Below, one piece after another: positions 1 to 11,605 of a stretch of DNA of 64,000 nt (positions are counted from its first letter, which is position 1; each line of letters starts with the position of its first letter). The DNA is taken from positions 33,409,714-33,473,713 of the forward strand of contig NC_134525.1 of assembly GCF_027942865.1 (NCBI RefSeq), read 5' to 3'. Under the pieces are notes generated by a model, which saw only the letters and a program-made list of their open reading frames with translations, was not told where the DNA came from and did not search any database. Source of the DNA: Odontesthes bonariensis (lineage: Eukaryota; Chordata; Actinopteri; Atheriniformes; Atherinopsidae). The position numbers and the translations under genes were made by a program.

Positions 1-279
1 TTCATCCGAGTCCTAGAAGTTTGGCGGTGTAAACAAAAACTATGGATAGCTGTTGGGATAAACTGTTCCAAACGAGCTGAAAAGCTCTTAAACTACCGTT
101 TTAAAAGGTAACATTTTACAGAATATAAAGTATAGAATAAAATGTGAGGTGGCCACCCAGGTTATGTAATTCAGACGACAACTGCACGAGTGAGAGCTTT
201 GAGTGCAATGACTTTGTGACAGCGGGATGTATGCAATTGATAAGTTCTGTAATTCAAAATTGCGATTTCACCTATATTT
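1..279. other. unassigned AT-rich sequence
   Basis: I see no gene, RNA or recognisable repeat here. It may be the body of the transposon whose end lies at 402, because no other boundary is visible. Confidence 0.3.
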
Positions 280-402
280 CCAAACTTCCGAGTTGCGGGT
301 TTTGACTATTTTGACCCGCCCCGCCCGCACCCGCAATGCTTAGAAAAAACTGCTACCCAACCCACCCGCCCGCGGGTCATTGGGTGACCCGCGCAACACT
401 AC
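280..402. mobile_element. terminal part of a hAT-like DNA transposon
   Basis: The stretch is rich in GGGT/ACCC runs of the kind seen at the ends of many fish hAT elements. It stops abruptly at 402, directly beside in-frame L1 coding sequence (minus-strand GPDG at about 403-414). The terminus read outward is AGTGTTGCGCGGG. An insertion into the L1 reverse transcriptase is inferred. The other end and the second copy of the target site lie outside or are not recognised, so family and length are uncertain. Confidence 0.45.
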
Positions 403-912
403 CGTCCGGTCCTGTGGCCTTACCCCCCTTAAGAGTGTGTATGGCTTGTAAGACTTCTTCGTTGCTAATTGGCTTACATAAATCTGCTTTCTGTGAATCT
501 GAAAGACCCAGTAGTTTCACCTTGTCAAGAAATTTTGCTCTGTTTTTGGAAGAGCCTGTGCATTCAGAGCTATTATAAAACAGTTTCATTACTTTGTTTA
601 TATCAGATGAAGTGAGGCACCTCAATCCATCTCTGTCTATGAGAGAAGGGATCACATTGGACTCAGTTCTACCACGAGCGAGGCGAGGTAGTAACCGTCC
701 TGGTTTATTGCCTGATTCAAATAGTCTATGCTTAGCAAAAAAATCTGTCTCTCTGCTTTCCTGGTTAGAAGCTGATTTAAAGCTGAGCGAGCTGCATCCA
801 GCTGTTTTGCTAAAGATCTGCTGTGAGACTTCTTGAATTGAGCGTCTAGATTATTTATTGTCTCCTCTAAATCCAGTTGTTTTTTAAGAGCCTCTTTCCT
901 CAGTGCTGACGT
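403..912 (-). mobile_element. L1 LINE, piece 6: ORF2 linker and start of RT
   Basis: Two minus-strand reading frames (652-939 and 377-655) give a typical L1 ORF2 stretch between endonuclease and reverse transcriptase. It runs from SALRKEALKKQLDLEETI through a degraded segment to the first RT motif, GGKATGPDG. A frame change lies near 655, so it is not functional. The piece is cut on the right by a retrovirus fossil (ACGT duplication at 909-912) and on the left by a hAT-like end at 402, so the RT core is absent from the window. It continues the L1 pieces at 11377-11605, 19908-20066, 20229-20724, 22253-22576 and 23495-24860. Confidence 0.8.
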
Positions 913-1208
913 TGTTGTGGAGAAAATGAGTCGAATCACGCGTTGGTCAGCCGTCCATTGGGGAGTTTATTGAACAAACTGTCACAGCAAATATGCATAC
1001 AGAATGTACAAAATGTCCGCTGTCTTCCTTCTGTGATACCTCTTTATGATTGTCTTTATCAAAACAACCGTACGTGGCACTCTCTGGAGGTGCCTAATGT
1101 TAAACAACTCATTCTAACTATCAACAATATTCATCTGAACCAGTCAGCAAGGCACATGATGTAACTAGGCCAGAAGTCATGAGAATGTCATGACATCCTT
1201 CTCCCACA
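913..1208 (-). repeat. retroviral LTR (3' LTR of the minus-strand element)
   Basis: This 296-bp repeat is the mate of 11081-11376. It starts TGTTGTGG and ends CTCCCACA on the plus strand. The two copies are about 97 percent identical by eye. Confidence 0.85.
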
Positions 1209-1989
1209 TAATCCCCCCTGAAATCACTTATCAGTGATTTGATAAAGAAATAATCTAAAATGAAAGAAAATCATCCTACATAGTTAATTAATTAATTAAC
1301 ATAATCAACACTAAATTATCCTAATAACTCTACAATATCAATCAACGGGACTATTTTGAATAAATGAAAAGGAATATATATACGCACCCGAATCACATTA
1401 AATGATTAAATTAAATTAAACGATATTGAATTCAACAACACTACAAGTTTTACATTGCCATCACACCTGTCCACTGTTCGCAGTGCATAGGTGCGAAAAA
1501 CCCACCGGCTGCTACTTTTGTAACTCATGTTCTTTTCTTGGGAAAACTCACCTACGGCCCCACCCCACTTGGCGACCGACCACTTTACCAAAGGTCGCAC
1601 TCCGAACAGTTGACTAACACAACTGGCAATGGATATATTAGTGATCAATTTTGATTGATAATACACATAGACTGAATACATCACCTTCAAATCAATTAAT
1701 CACAGTTTTGTACCAAGTACAATACATAAAATTATGGATTATCACACAACAAAAGTAATAAAATGCAATGTAATGCAGCTCTTCCAGTCCCGTCCCATCT
1801 CCTGTACTCTGGTGTCGTCTGCTCCTGGCCGAACATCCGTCCGGCTGGGTCTGGAACTGCTAAGCTAACTCTGGGAGAGGAGGTCGCCAGTACGTCACTC
1901 CCAATCAAAGAGATCTTCAGCATCTCTTCTCCCTAACAGACTATACTTGGTTCCACGCTCGAGGAAAGAATCTTGTGAACCGCCCATTG

Positions 1990-2910
1990 ATAACCTCCAT
2001 TCGTTGACCCGCTCTTCCATGCGCTGGTCCTCAGACCTGGTCTCGCATGGTCATCTGTCTCCAGATTCCTTCCACTGTTTGTTCGAACATCACTTGCAGC
2101 AAACACCTTCTCAGAATGGGTATAATGCAACACACCAATAGTGAAACCATTCTCACTATCAACAATATTGCTATTCCCGCTTTAACTGTCATCCCTCCCC
2201 CTTCTCCCAAAATCCCAAACAGACCAGTCCACCACCGTTCACCTCCACCAGCATCACACGTCAGCTCCTCTCTCCGTTCTCTGATCTTCTTCACGGCCGT
2301 TGTAAACGTTCTATCAGCTGCAGTGTTCCCGGGTATAAATGTACAACATTTTCCCCAACCATCTGGAAAACACCATTTTTCCCTTCGAATATCCATTCTA
2401 CAACTTGTCTGTTCTACCAAGCCATCATACTCGTCTCATGTAGTTGTTCTCCAAAGGCTGCAAACCCTTCACTCGTGTAGTTAAGAATTCTCTGTTGGTT
2501 GTATTATATGTAATTAATCCACTCCCCATTTTGTTAATTGTGATCAACAGCAAAATAGACTCAAATCCAGCTGCAATCTCACTGCGTGCTTTGAACTCGA
2601 AAGGAATCCCTCTCGGCTGCCATATTGCATCCAAGTAAACGTGCTTATCCATGATGTAGCCATCACTAGATTTTTTAACTCTCCCTTTTCCCACATCCAA
2701 ACCTCGCATCTCGTTTACCTTGTCATACACTAACACAACTGATGTCTTCCTTCTCACCAGTGCCCAAAGACCTATCCACCTGTTGGGTAACACATTTAAC
2801 AAAATATCATCTCCACACATCCAGTAACTCTCAGCTACCGGGTGTGTCTGATCCCCAAAAAGATATAGAGTTAAAATGATCATTTCTATATTTTCACATG
2901 ATTGATCCAA
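1990..2910 (-). pseudogene. retroviral env remnant (surface-transmembrane region)
   Basis: Minus-strand frames at 2425-2910 and 2031-2420 read as the later part of a retroviral envelope. In order there is an ectodomain stretch containing AAGFESILLLITINK, a cysteine-rich segment (WCFPDGWGKCC), and a hydrophobic membrane span (LLVCCIIPIL) followed by a short tail. The order fits a fish endogenous retrovirus Env, and it lies where env should lie, just before the 3' LTR. It is broken and spans more than one frame. Subfamily is not assigned. Confidence 0.65.
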
Positions 2911-3107
2911 ATAAATAAATTCTAATAAATATTGGTTTCATATTTGCGTGTGGAAACCAAGATAAAACCCATGCGACCCTGCATTTAACAGTAGTATTAC
3001 CTACGTGAGTTCCAAAAGCATTCAAACTCACCATCGTAATCTGCTCTATAATCAGTCGGAGGCCCATCCTGTGATGTATTATGATTAAATTCAGCACAAG
3101 AAGATTA
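2911..3107. other. retroviral interior, unassigned
   Basis: This lies between the env remnant and the repeated segment. A short minus-strand frame exists but has no recognisable domain. Confidence 0.3.
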
Positions 3108-4711
3108 TTTGCCTTATTGCTATTGCTAATCAATGCTAATTGTATTTCTGATCAATGCTAATTATGGCTAATGAAATGCTAATGAAATGCTAATGAAATG
3201 CTAACGAAATGCTAACAAAATGCTAACCAATGCTAACTATTGCTAATCAATACTAGCTTCCTTGTTGACCAATGCTAATCGAATGCTAATTATGCTATTC
3301 AATGCTAATTATCGCTAATCAATGTTAGTGATTGCTAATCAATGCTAGTTATTGCCAATCAATACTAACTTTCTTGTTAACCAATGCTAATCACTGCTAA
3401 ACAATGCTAGTTATTGCTAATCAATACTACTTATTGCTAACCAATAATAGCTGTATTACTAATGCTACCCAATGTTAATTTATTGCTAATCGAAAGCTCA
3501 GTTAATGCTTACTCTGTTTGAAGTGACTCAGGCTAAAGGCGTTGCCCCCCCCTTTTGCTCACATCCGGATGCTTCCGCTCAGATCCATACACAATGTCCC
3601 TCCACCAATCCAGATGATACAATGCATGTCACAGCTACGTCAATTCTGACCAATGACATGAACATATTTTTTGACCAATGAAATCTGAACACACCTCTAA
3701 ATCTACCTCCAATGAAACACGTCTGGGACACGTAACTTCTAACCAATAAAATATGAACACACCTCTACGTCTACTTCCTAGGCTGTTATTAACTCCTCCC
3801 AAACATAACAATTGAACCACACCCCAACTCAAAATGGCGTTTGTCACACTTTTGTAACAAGTTAAGAAAGAGGAAGAAATACAATCTGTCCAGCATTGGA
3901 CAGGGAGAAATACCAATTGCACTATTCTTCACCTCAAAATGGCATTTGTTAAGAAAGAGAAAAAAATACAATTTAACACGCTGTGGACGAGGAAAATACA
4001 GACCAAAAGATACAGAAACAATGCATAAGCGAAAACTTTCTTTATCAGGAATGTCAACATTCACGTACAATGACGTGATGAATCAATGGCCTAAGGACAG
4101 AAACTCTCCCTTAGGAATTGCGAAACCAACATTTACTCGACTGATAACAACTCTGCAATTAGCACATTACCTAAAGAAAACTAATAATTATTACAGTTCA
4201 ACCATAAAGTGCCCTAGGAGACAAGGAAAGAAAATGCCAAGGACAAACCACGCGCCTACACACCAGCCGCGTGAGCGCGCAGCACTCTCTGTCCCCCTGA
4301 AAGCCAAACACCTTCACTAGCCTGTTGAAAATAGAACTTTAGAAACTTAACACCAATCACAGCAGTATTCAATAATTCAATAGTAACAAGATGCACTCAA
4401 CGAAAATACAGAATCTTAAAGAAATAAACACACAGCGTTTAAAAATCACAGCTCTTCACTGTAACAACACCTTATTTCAACAAACTATCAATGCGGCAAT
4501 TATAACAATGAAGCAAATCTGAGTGTCTCTGCACTCACTTAATTTTTATTTGGCCTAAGATTATAAGTAAGACGTTGTGTTAACTCTATGTGTTAACTCA
4601 AAATGACTAAAAATACTCAAAAGTCAAGGGATGAGTTAGGTTAGAACCTTGATTTATCACACAAAATAACTTTTTTCTTTTCTTTATTCTATATTCACAT
4701 AAAACAGCAGG
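3108..4711. repeat. repeated segment, copy A
   Basis: This 1.6-kb stretch closely matches 6799-9944 in the same orientation once the hAT at 7360-8822 is set aside. It opens with a GCTAAT-rich array and ends in the shared motif CATAAAACAGCAGGAT. It stands between gag and env of the retrovirus, where pol would be expected. No protein family was recognised. It could be a separate element present twice or an internal duplication. Confidence 0.7.
3120..3500. repeat. degenerate GCTAAT-type tandem array
   Basis: Many imperfect copies of AATGCTAAT spaced about 10-15 bp apart make up this low-complexity array. A second array of the same kind is at 6480-7130. Confidence 0.8.
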
Positions 4712-5411
4712 ATCACATCCTCCAGCCTCCCCTGAACTGGGGCAGGCAGAGCCTCTTTGATGGAAACTCTGAACAATGTCACCCAAGCTGGGCTCTTCTC
4801 AAATTCTCCCTCAGACTCTTGTCTCCATTTCTTCAATTGTTGTGCAATGTACACAACCGGACTCTCTGTTCCTGACAGTGGCTCCCCCTTTAATGCTTCG
4901 AGGTCCACTCTTACTGGAAACTCAGCTCGCAACGCTCTCCAGAGTGCAGCTCGATATGCATTAAAATCAGTTCCATCAGCTCGGTGGCTTCACATCCAGT
5001 CATTCTCACTGTGTCTCAAAATGCCCTCCATGGTAGAAGTTCCAAAACACAGTGCCCACACTGCTTCAATGTGTCCCACAGACAACAGTTTATGCACAGT
5101 CTCTTGTTCAAAAGCTCTTATCCATTTGCTTGCACCTGTGTGAATGTCCGGCAATCGAGCAACCAGCCCCCCTAGGTCGAGCATCTGCCACGGCACATAC
5201 TGTCCCTGCGTCATTTCTACCAAACTCGCTGCTGACGCTATTGGACTCTTATGTTCTTCAGAAGATGCCTTTTGAACTGGAGGTGCCAGTTCTGGTGATT
5301 TTTGATATTGTGGGAGCTGTCCCCTTGCTTGATCTGAATTACAGACGGCATCTGGCTCAGGAGCTCCATGACTGCTTGATGTCGCTATTTGTGGTTCTGG
5401 ACGTTCATGAG
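4684..5411 (-). pseudogene. retroviral gag remnant, capsid region
   Basis: Minus-strand frames at 4990-5223 and 4684-4932 read as Gag capsid. Segments such as ARLPDIHTGASKWIRAFEQE and the later YIAQQLKKWRQESEG resemble the capsid of fish endogenous retroviruses. It is broken. It is separated from the N-terminal Gag part by a small DNA transposon (5421-6023) with a clear 9-bp duplication. Confidence 0.6.
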
Positions 5412-5420
5412 ATATTTTGT

Positions 5421-6023
5421 TAGCCTGGGCGAAAGCCGACTGTTGACTCTGTCAAACAGTCTGGAAAAACCCAAGAGGAATCCGTTTCCATGGAGGGTGG
5501 GACCTTACCCAGCAACTTAAATTCATTGGAGTAACGGAGTTCCCTTAACCAATCATAATGTTTAGAAATGACGTAGGTTATGCGCCGAGGTTCATGCTTA
5601 CTCTCGCGAGGCTCTAGCTCGCGAATCACGCTTCCCACATCCGCTTTCATTATACCGGTACCATTTGATAAATCAAACTTTTCCCAAAGCCAGTTGGAAG
5701 GAGAGCTTCGACATCCTTGCCACTAACAATATTGAAGAGGCATTCCTCTTGCTCTTGTTTTAATTGTGTAATAATGCTCTCCAGAGTTGAGACAACTTCA
5801 TGGATAGCTTCTAGCGTTCTTCCGTCGCCATGTTTATTTCCGCTGCGGTTGAACTACAATTATATGGACTACAATGGACTCCGCGCGTGAGTTCTGCGTC
5901 ACCACTCGCAACTGTTTGCTGATTGGCAAAACACTGAGCGAACCGAGGTAGGGGGATTTGGCCAGACTATGTGCGGAGACAAAATCTTTGGGCGGAAGTA
6001 CGTAGGATGGCGTTGCCAGGCTA
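5421..6023 (-). mobile_element. short TIR transposon carrying a helicase motif-I exon
   Basis: The ends read TAGCCTGG on both strands, and the 9-bp sequence ATATTTTGT flanks both sides (5412-5420 and 6024-6032), splitting the retroviral gag. On the minus strand it contains a GC-rich promoter-like stretch. A frame follows with QEQEECLFNIVSGKDVEALL and then LPTGFGKSLIYQM, a Walker A / RecQ-type helicase motif I, ending at a GT where a splice donor would be. The rest of any helicase is absent. I have a memory of RecQ-like first exons of this kind being repeated in fish genomes, but I cannot confirm the family. The 603-bp length implies a non-autonomous element. Confidence 0.65.
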
Positions 6024-6348
6024 ATATTTTGTGATCTTTTATTTCAGAATCTCTTTGTATGTTTACTGCTCCTGGCAGTGTTGGATATAGCTCTGCATTT
6101 TCAAAGAAATGTAAACCTTTTAATTCAAGCTCTCTCTTTTCCTGTCTCTTTTTGCTTTTGTCCTTTGGTTTGTAAGCTTTAATCCTTTGTTCCATAATCT
6201 TACAGGTAGCTCCATTGAAAGTGCCACCTTTTGGCCAGGGTGAGAACTTATTTTTTGTTCGTTTTTCCCATTTTTGAAATATCTTTTTAATATCTTTGGA
6301 ATGTTGAGGATACTTGGCACTGATGGTTATTGTTGGTGTTACATCCAT
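6024..6348 (-). pseudogene. retroviral gag remnant, N-terminal region (tentative)
   Basis: The frame starts MDVTPTITISAKYPQ and contains FSPWPKGGTFNGATC, followed by a lysine-rich stretch. Its position upstream of the capsid remnant on the same strand suggests the matrix end of Gag. The family match is weak; position is the main argument. Confidence 0.4.
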
Positions 6349-6798
6349 TGTTTCACCTATTTAGTTCCCTTCTTTTGACTTTCTATTTACTTATTTATTT
6401 TTCCCTAATTTTATTTTAATCTTATTATTATTACCCCCCCCCCCTTTTTTTTTTAAACAATTTTTGAAAGTCAATTTAAATTAAACTAACTCAACTCAAT
6501 GCTAATTTAATGCTCGGCTAAATTTAGCTTAGATGCAGCTAATTATTGGATTGGATATTGTCAATGCTACTGTTAAGGTTAGCCTATGTTAGCTTTGAAA
6601 GCTTATGCTCTAGGTTGTTTTTTTAAAATTAAACCAATGTTAATTCAATGTTAGGCTAATTTAGCTTTTTGACTTCTAGTTTGGAGTTAGGTTACTATTA
6701 TTGCTAATGTTAATGTTTGCTAACCAATGCCAATTGATGTTAGCTTCCTAGCTGTTGCTAATAAATGCTAACCTATTGCTAATTAAGATTTAAACCAA
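6349..6798. repeat. AT-rich spacer and start of second GCTAAT array
   Basis: A C-run/T-run at about 6434-6454 is followed from about 6480 by spaced GCTAAT-like motifs that grade into the array of repeated segment B. No gene was seen. Confidence 0.55.
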
Positions 6799-9700
6799 TA
6801 TTTGCCTTATTGCTATTGCTAATCAATGCTAATTGTATTTCTGATCAATGCTAATTATGGCTAACAAAATGCTAATAAATGCTAATAATGCTAACCAATG
6901 CTAACTATTGCTCATCAATGCTACTTATTGCTAATCAATACTAGCTTCCTTGTTGACCAATGCTAATTATGCTATTCAATGCTAATTATCGCTAATCAAT
7001 GCTAGTGATTGCTAACCAATGCTAATCAATGCTAAACAATGCTAGTTATTGCTAATCAATACTAATTATTGCTAATCAATACTAGCTGTATTACTAATGC
7101 TACCCAATGTTAATTTATTGCTAATCAAAAGCTCAGTTAATGCTTACTCTGTTTGAAGTGACTCTAAAGGCGTTGCCCCCCCTTTTGCTCATATCCGGAT
7201 GCTCAGATCCATACACAATGTCTCTCCACCAATCCAGATGATACAATGCACGTCACAGCTACGTCAATTCTGACCAATGACAAAAAAATTTTGACCAATG
7301 AAATCTGAACACACCTCTTAATCTACCTCCAATGAAACACGTCTGGGACACGTAACTTCCAGAGTGGTGTAAAAAGAGAGTGGCGACATTCCCATAGACT
7401 TCTATAGAAAGAAAGGAATGCGGAAGTCACGTGGGTCACGGAGACGCCACAGTTCCAAACAAGAGACGCAGCTCCGTTAACCTCAATTGCTCGTCAAGAA
7501 CAATTACTGGTAAGTTAATAAAATAACAGCATTTTAAACGTTTTTTACATTTTTAAGCATTATCTATCAGAAGTATACTCTTAGACATCGTTATTTTTAC
7601 ATTTGGTTAGCATGAAATGTCGATGTTGATGTTAAAAATGGAATGGATTTAGCTTAAAGCTTGGTAACGGAGGCTAACGTGAGGTAATTAACGTGATCAT
7701 TTCACTAAAGTCCGTTAACTTTTTATTGTCAGGTGACATTGTGTAAAGTTGTTTTGATTGTTAGGTTTTAAAACATTACCAAAATACTATATAGGCCTAT
7801 AGTAATAATACATTTAATACATTTTTGGTATTTCTGACGTATTTTCTCCGGTAAATTGATTAAATTACAACATTTTTGGCATAGTGAGGCATTAGCTGAC
7901 TGGTCTTTAATTAAGTAAGTTTTTTTCAGCATGACTTTGCAGCTGTGATAATGAATTTATCAATTTCTTTGTTGTTGTTGTCAGGGAGGTCAGCAAATGT
8001 GGTGCTCGCTGCTGTCATGGATCAACCCTCATTAGGACTTCAGAACTTTTCTACAATGTCCAAACCCTTGAATTTGATCAAATACAGTTCATTGTTGCAG
8101 ATTAATCTACCCAACAGTATAAATAGCAGTAAAATAACTTCTTTATGAAGGCTTGTTTTACATTTTCCATGATGACATTTTATAATAAAATGTTTGGTTT
8201 AAATCTGTTTTGTTTATTTTTTTTCACAACTGACACATTTATTTTGTCGTTAATATGGTTTTAACCAGAAAAAAAGTTAAATTCATATTTTAATCCATCC
8301 ATTATAGCCGCTGAATCCGTCGATCGGGTCGCGGGGGTGGGGGGGCTCATTGTCCATCCGACACCAGAGAGAACAGACAGACTGAATGACATCTTCTACA
8401 GATGGAGTGTTTGGGACAACAGGAGTAGATCCTGCAACAGACAGTAACATCAGGCTCTGTTGAAGGATGTAGATCTGAAGGTAAGCTGGACCACTGGCAT
8501 GATTAGCTGCCCCCTGCTAGCATGCAGGGGTACCCTCTACGATTTAAAATGGTGATAAATGTGTCTCTGCGCTCCAAAAAAGAAAAACGTTGATAAAATA
8601 CATCGTCGGTGAAGTGATCAATGCACATTATGGGTCAATATTTACCGAAAATTGCGTCGTAAATGTTAAAGTTATCGTTTTTGTGCTCCGTCCCGCTAAA
8701 ACCCGTTCAAACTGACTGACAGCGCTGTGATGTTTGGAACTCCGGAGGCTAACATGAACCACGTGACAGCCCTAGCGGCGACTTCAAAGCGTGTCGCAAC
8801 TCTGTATTATTCTATAGCTCTGGTAACTTCTAACCAATAAAATATGAACACACCTCTAAGCCCGCCTCCAATGAACCACGTGAATTCTAACCAATCAAAT
8901 ATGAACACACCACTAAGCCCGCTTCCCAGGCTGTTATTAACTCCTCCCAAACATAACAATTGAACCACACCCCAACTCAAAATGGCGCTTGTCACACTTT
9001 TGTAACAAGTTAAGAAAGAAGAAGAAATACAATCTGTCCAGCCGTGGACAGGGAGAAATACAAACCAAACAATACAGAAATAACAAACGCACTATTCTTC
9101 ACCTCAAAATGGCGTTTGTTAAGAAAGAGACAGAAATACAATTTAACACGCTGTGGACGGACCAAGTACAGACCAAAAGATACAGAAACAATGCATAAGC
9201 GAAAAACTTTCTTTATCAGGAATGTCACATTCACGTTGAACGACGTGATGAATCAATGGCCTAAGGACAGAAACTCTTCCCTAGAATTGTGAAACCAACT
9301 TTTACTCGACTGATACAACTCTGCAATTAGCACATTATCTAAAGAAAACTAATAATTATTACAGTTCAACCATAAAGTGTCCTGGAAGACACAAGGAAAG
9401 AAAATGTGATCACACACGAACATTTGCAGCAGTAGAAAAAATGCCAAGGACAAGCAGCGCGTCTCCACACAAGCAGCGTGAACGCGCAGCACTTCGCTCT
9501 CCCCCTGAAACCCAAACACCTCCACTAGCCTGTTGAAAATAGAACTTTAGAAACTTAACACCAATCACAGCAGTATTCAATAATTCAATAATAACAAGAT
9601 GCACTCAACCAAAATACACAATATTAAAGAAATCAGCACACAGCGTTTAAAAATCACAGCTCATCACTGTAACAACACCTTATTCCAACAAACTATCAAC

Positions 9701-9944
9701 GCGGCAACTATAACAATGAAGCAAATTATAACCATGAAGCAAATCTGAGTGTCTCTGCACTCATTTAATTTTCTATTTAGCCTAAGATTATAAGTAAGAC
9801 GTTTTGTTAACTCTATGTGTTAACTCAAAATGACTAAAAATACTCAAAAGTCAAGGGATGAGATGAGTTAGGTTAGAACCTTGATTTATCACACAAAATA
9901 ACTTTTTTCTTTTCTTCATTCTATATTCACATAAAACAGCAGGA
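6799..9944. repeat. repeated segment, copy B (interrupted by a hAT)
   Basis: This matches copy A (3108-4711) from TATTTGCCTTATTGC to CAGCAGGAT, with a 1463-bp hAT inside. It lies between the retroviral leader and gag. Copy A keeps the uninterrupted site and so shows the state before the hAT inserted. Confidence 0.7.
7360..8822. mobile_element. non-autonomous hAT transposon
   Basis: It begins CAGAGTGGTG and ends TATAGCTCTG, with imperfect subterminal similarity (AGAGTGGCGACA / AGAGTTGCGACA, one end read reversed). It is flanked by the 8-bp duplication GTAACTTC at 7352-7359 and 8823-8830. The matching place in copy A (near 3732-3750) has a single GTAACTTC with no insert, which confirms the borders. 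The 68-codon frame at 7945-8148 shows no transposase motif, so the element is probably non-autonomous. Confidence 0.88.
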
Positions 9945-11080
9945 TTTCACACACATTGACAGACAAACGAAGACCGGTCACACACACTCACACCAAGTCA
10001 GTCGACCAAAGTTTTGTGTCAGTCACCGTTCAAATCTTCACAGTTTTAAATTATCAATTTCTTTCATTTAGACATTTAATTTTCAGGAGATGTTGGTGTC
10101 GGCAATATATAGAATACAAAATGTGTTTTCTCTACAAGCCTTGTGATATGGTTTCTTGACCAATGCAACAAACGCTGACGTGTACTTTATCAGCTGTGAC
10201 CTCTTTAATATAATCTGCTGTGGCCAATTTCATAAACAAATTTGAATTTTCTTCTAAATGTCTTTATACTGAGGTCTCGGATAACTCCAAAGAGTTCTAA
10301 GCAGGTATAAAATGATATAAACATATATATTTAAAATGTGCCCCTTCTAGAACTGGATTTTTTCATTTCAGAGTTTTTTGAAAGTCTTATTGATCCACCC
10401 GTCAAACTTTTATGTTCGCAAGTCAATCAATTATCAGTATTCGTCTACTCCTTGACTAGTGAAAATTATTTTCACGTATGTTTAATGAGTCTAGTATACC
10501 CCGTACTCCCGTCAGTATTCCTCCCCCCAATGCATTGAAGGATGGCTGATAGGCTCCAAGAGGTACTATTGGCGATTGCTCAACAACCTGCCCGCTTCTT
10601 TAAAGCTTATTCAATAATCCAGTTTGAATTCACCCGATTCATTACCTGCCGGAGCGCAGCGACTAGCCCTTCTTAATTACCACAAAAAAAATACAACAAC
10701 ACAATAGCCAGACCAACTGACCACAGCTGTCTGCTTTACAACTCACATAAGCTGCTGTTCACCCAATTTTATCTTAATTCAAACATTTGGCTCCCCTTGG
10801 CCCACAATTTCAAACAATTTCAGCAGCCCCCCTGCGCAGAGGTAAACAATGGAAGTGCTTACCGAATGCAGAATCCGTACTCTCATCTGTGTTCTTTTAA
10901 ATTTGGGGAACCTGGAAAAAAGCCTGTGAGCTGTGCACCCCCAACAGAAACCAGCTGCGTAATGGTAGGAAAAAAATCCAACCTGCCGGCTTGTTACAGC
11001 TGATGTCGGTTGTCGGGGCACAGAGGACACGCTCCGCCGGGATCCAGATGCAAAATCTCACGAATTCGGGGTCACCATTA
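9945..11080 (-). other. retroviral leader region
   Basis: This lies between the 5' LTR and the repeated segment on the minus strand. The primer-binding site abuts the LTR at about 11066-11078 and matches tRNA-Trp over 12 bases. No long reading frame is seen. Confidence 0.5.
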
Positions 11081-11376
11081 TGTTGTGGAGAAAATGAGTC
11101 GAATCACGCGTCGGTCAGCCGTCCATTGGGGAGTTTATTGAACAAACTGTCACAGCAAATATGCATACAGGATGTACAAAATGTCCGCCGTCTTCCTTCT
11201 GTGATCTCTCTTTATGCTGGTCCTTATCAAAACAAGCGTACGTGGCACTCTCTGGAGGTGCCTAATGTTAAACAACTCATTCTAACTATCAACAATATTC
11301 ATCTGAACCAGTCAGCAAGGCACACGATGTAACTAGGCCAGAAGTCATGAGAATGTCATGACATCCTTCTCCCACA
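11081..11376 (-). repeat. retroviral LTR (5' LTR of the minus-strand element)
   Basis: This 296-bp mate of 913-1208 is followed by the ACGT target duplication at 11377-11380. Confidence 0.85.
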
Positions 11377-11605
11377 ACGTATAGGATATAATAGCCCCAC
11401 GTAAATACGCTTTACCAGTTTCCCACAGTACAGAAGGACTAACATCTGGGCTTTTATTTACAGAAATAAACTGCTGCCACTCAGATTTAATATATTCAGT
11501 AAATGAATGGTTACTTAATAGAGTAGGATCAAACCTCCAATGCCTGCAGTTTGGATCTATGTAAGGGGGAGAGACAGTTACACTGATAGGGGAGTGATCA
11601 GAAAG
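11377..11605 (-). mobile_element. L1 LINE, piece 5: end of endonuclease and linker
   Basis: The minus strand reads SDHSPISVTVSPPYIDPN, the C-terminal SDH motif of an APE-type endonuclease, and then a linker ending WETGKAYLRGAIISYT. That joins in frame to SALRKEALKK of piece 6 across the retrovirus. The right border is the 9-bp duplication ATCAGAAAG (11597-11605), shared with 19908-19916, left by the L2 insertion. Confidence 0.85.

Larger units (their letters stand above)
913..11376 (-). mobile_element. endogenous retrovirus fossil with gag and env remains
   Basis: Two 296-bp direct repeats (913-1208 and 11081-11376) bound this element and carry matching TG...CA ends. The 4-bp host duplication ACGT lies at 909-912 and 11377-11380. 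Removing the element leaves uninterrupted L1 coding sequence, so the borders are secure. The element reads on the minus strand: just inside the right LTR is a primer-binding site matching the 3' end of tRNA-Trp over 12 bases, and a G-run tract precedes the left LTR. Gag remains lie at 4684-6348 and Env remains at about 1990-2910; I found no pol. The element is broken in many places. The two LTRs differ at roughly ten sites by eye, so it is not recent. Later DNA transposons and a duplicated segment occupy much of its interior. Confidence 0.85.
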
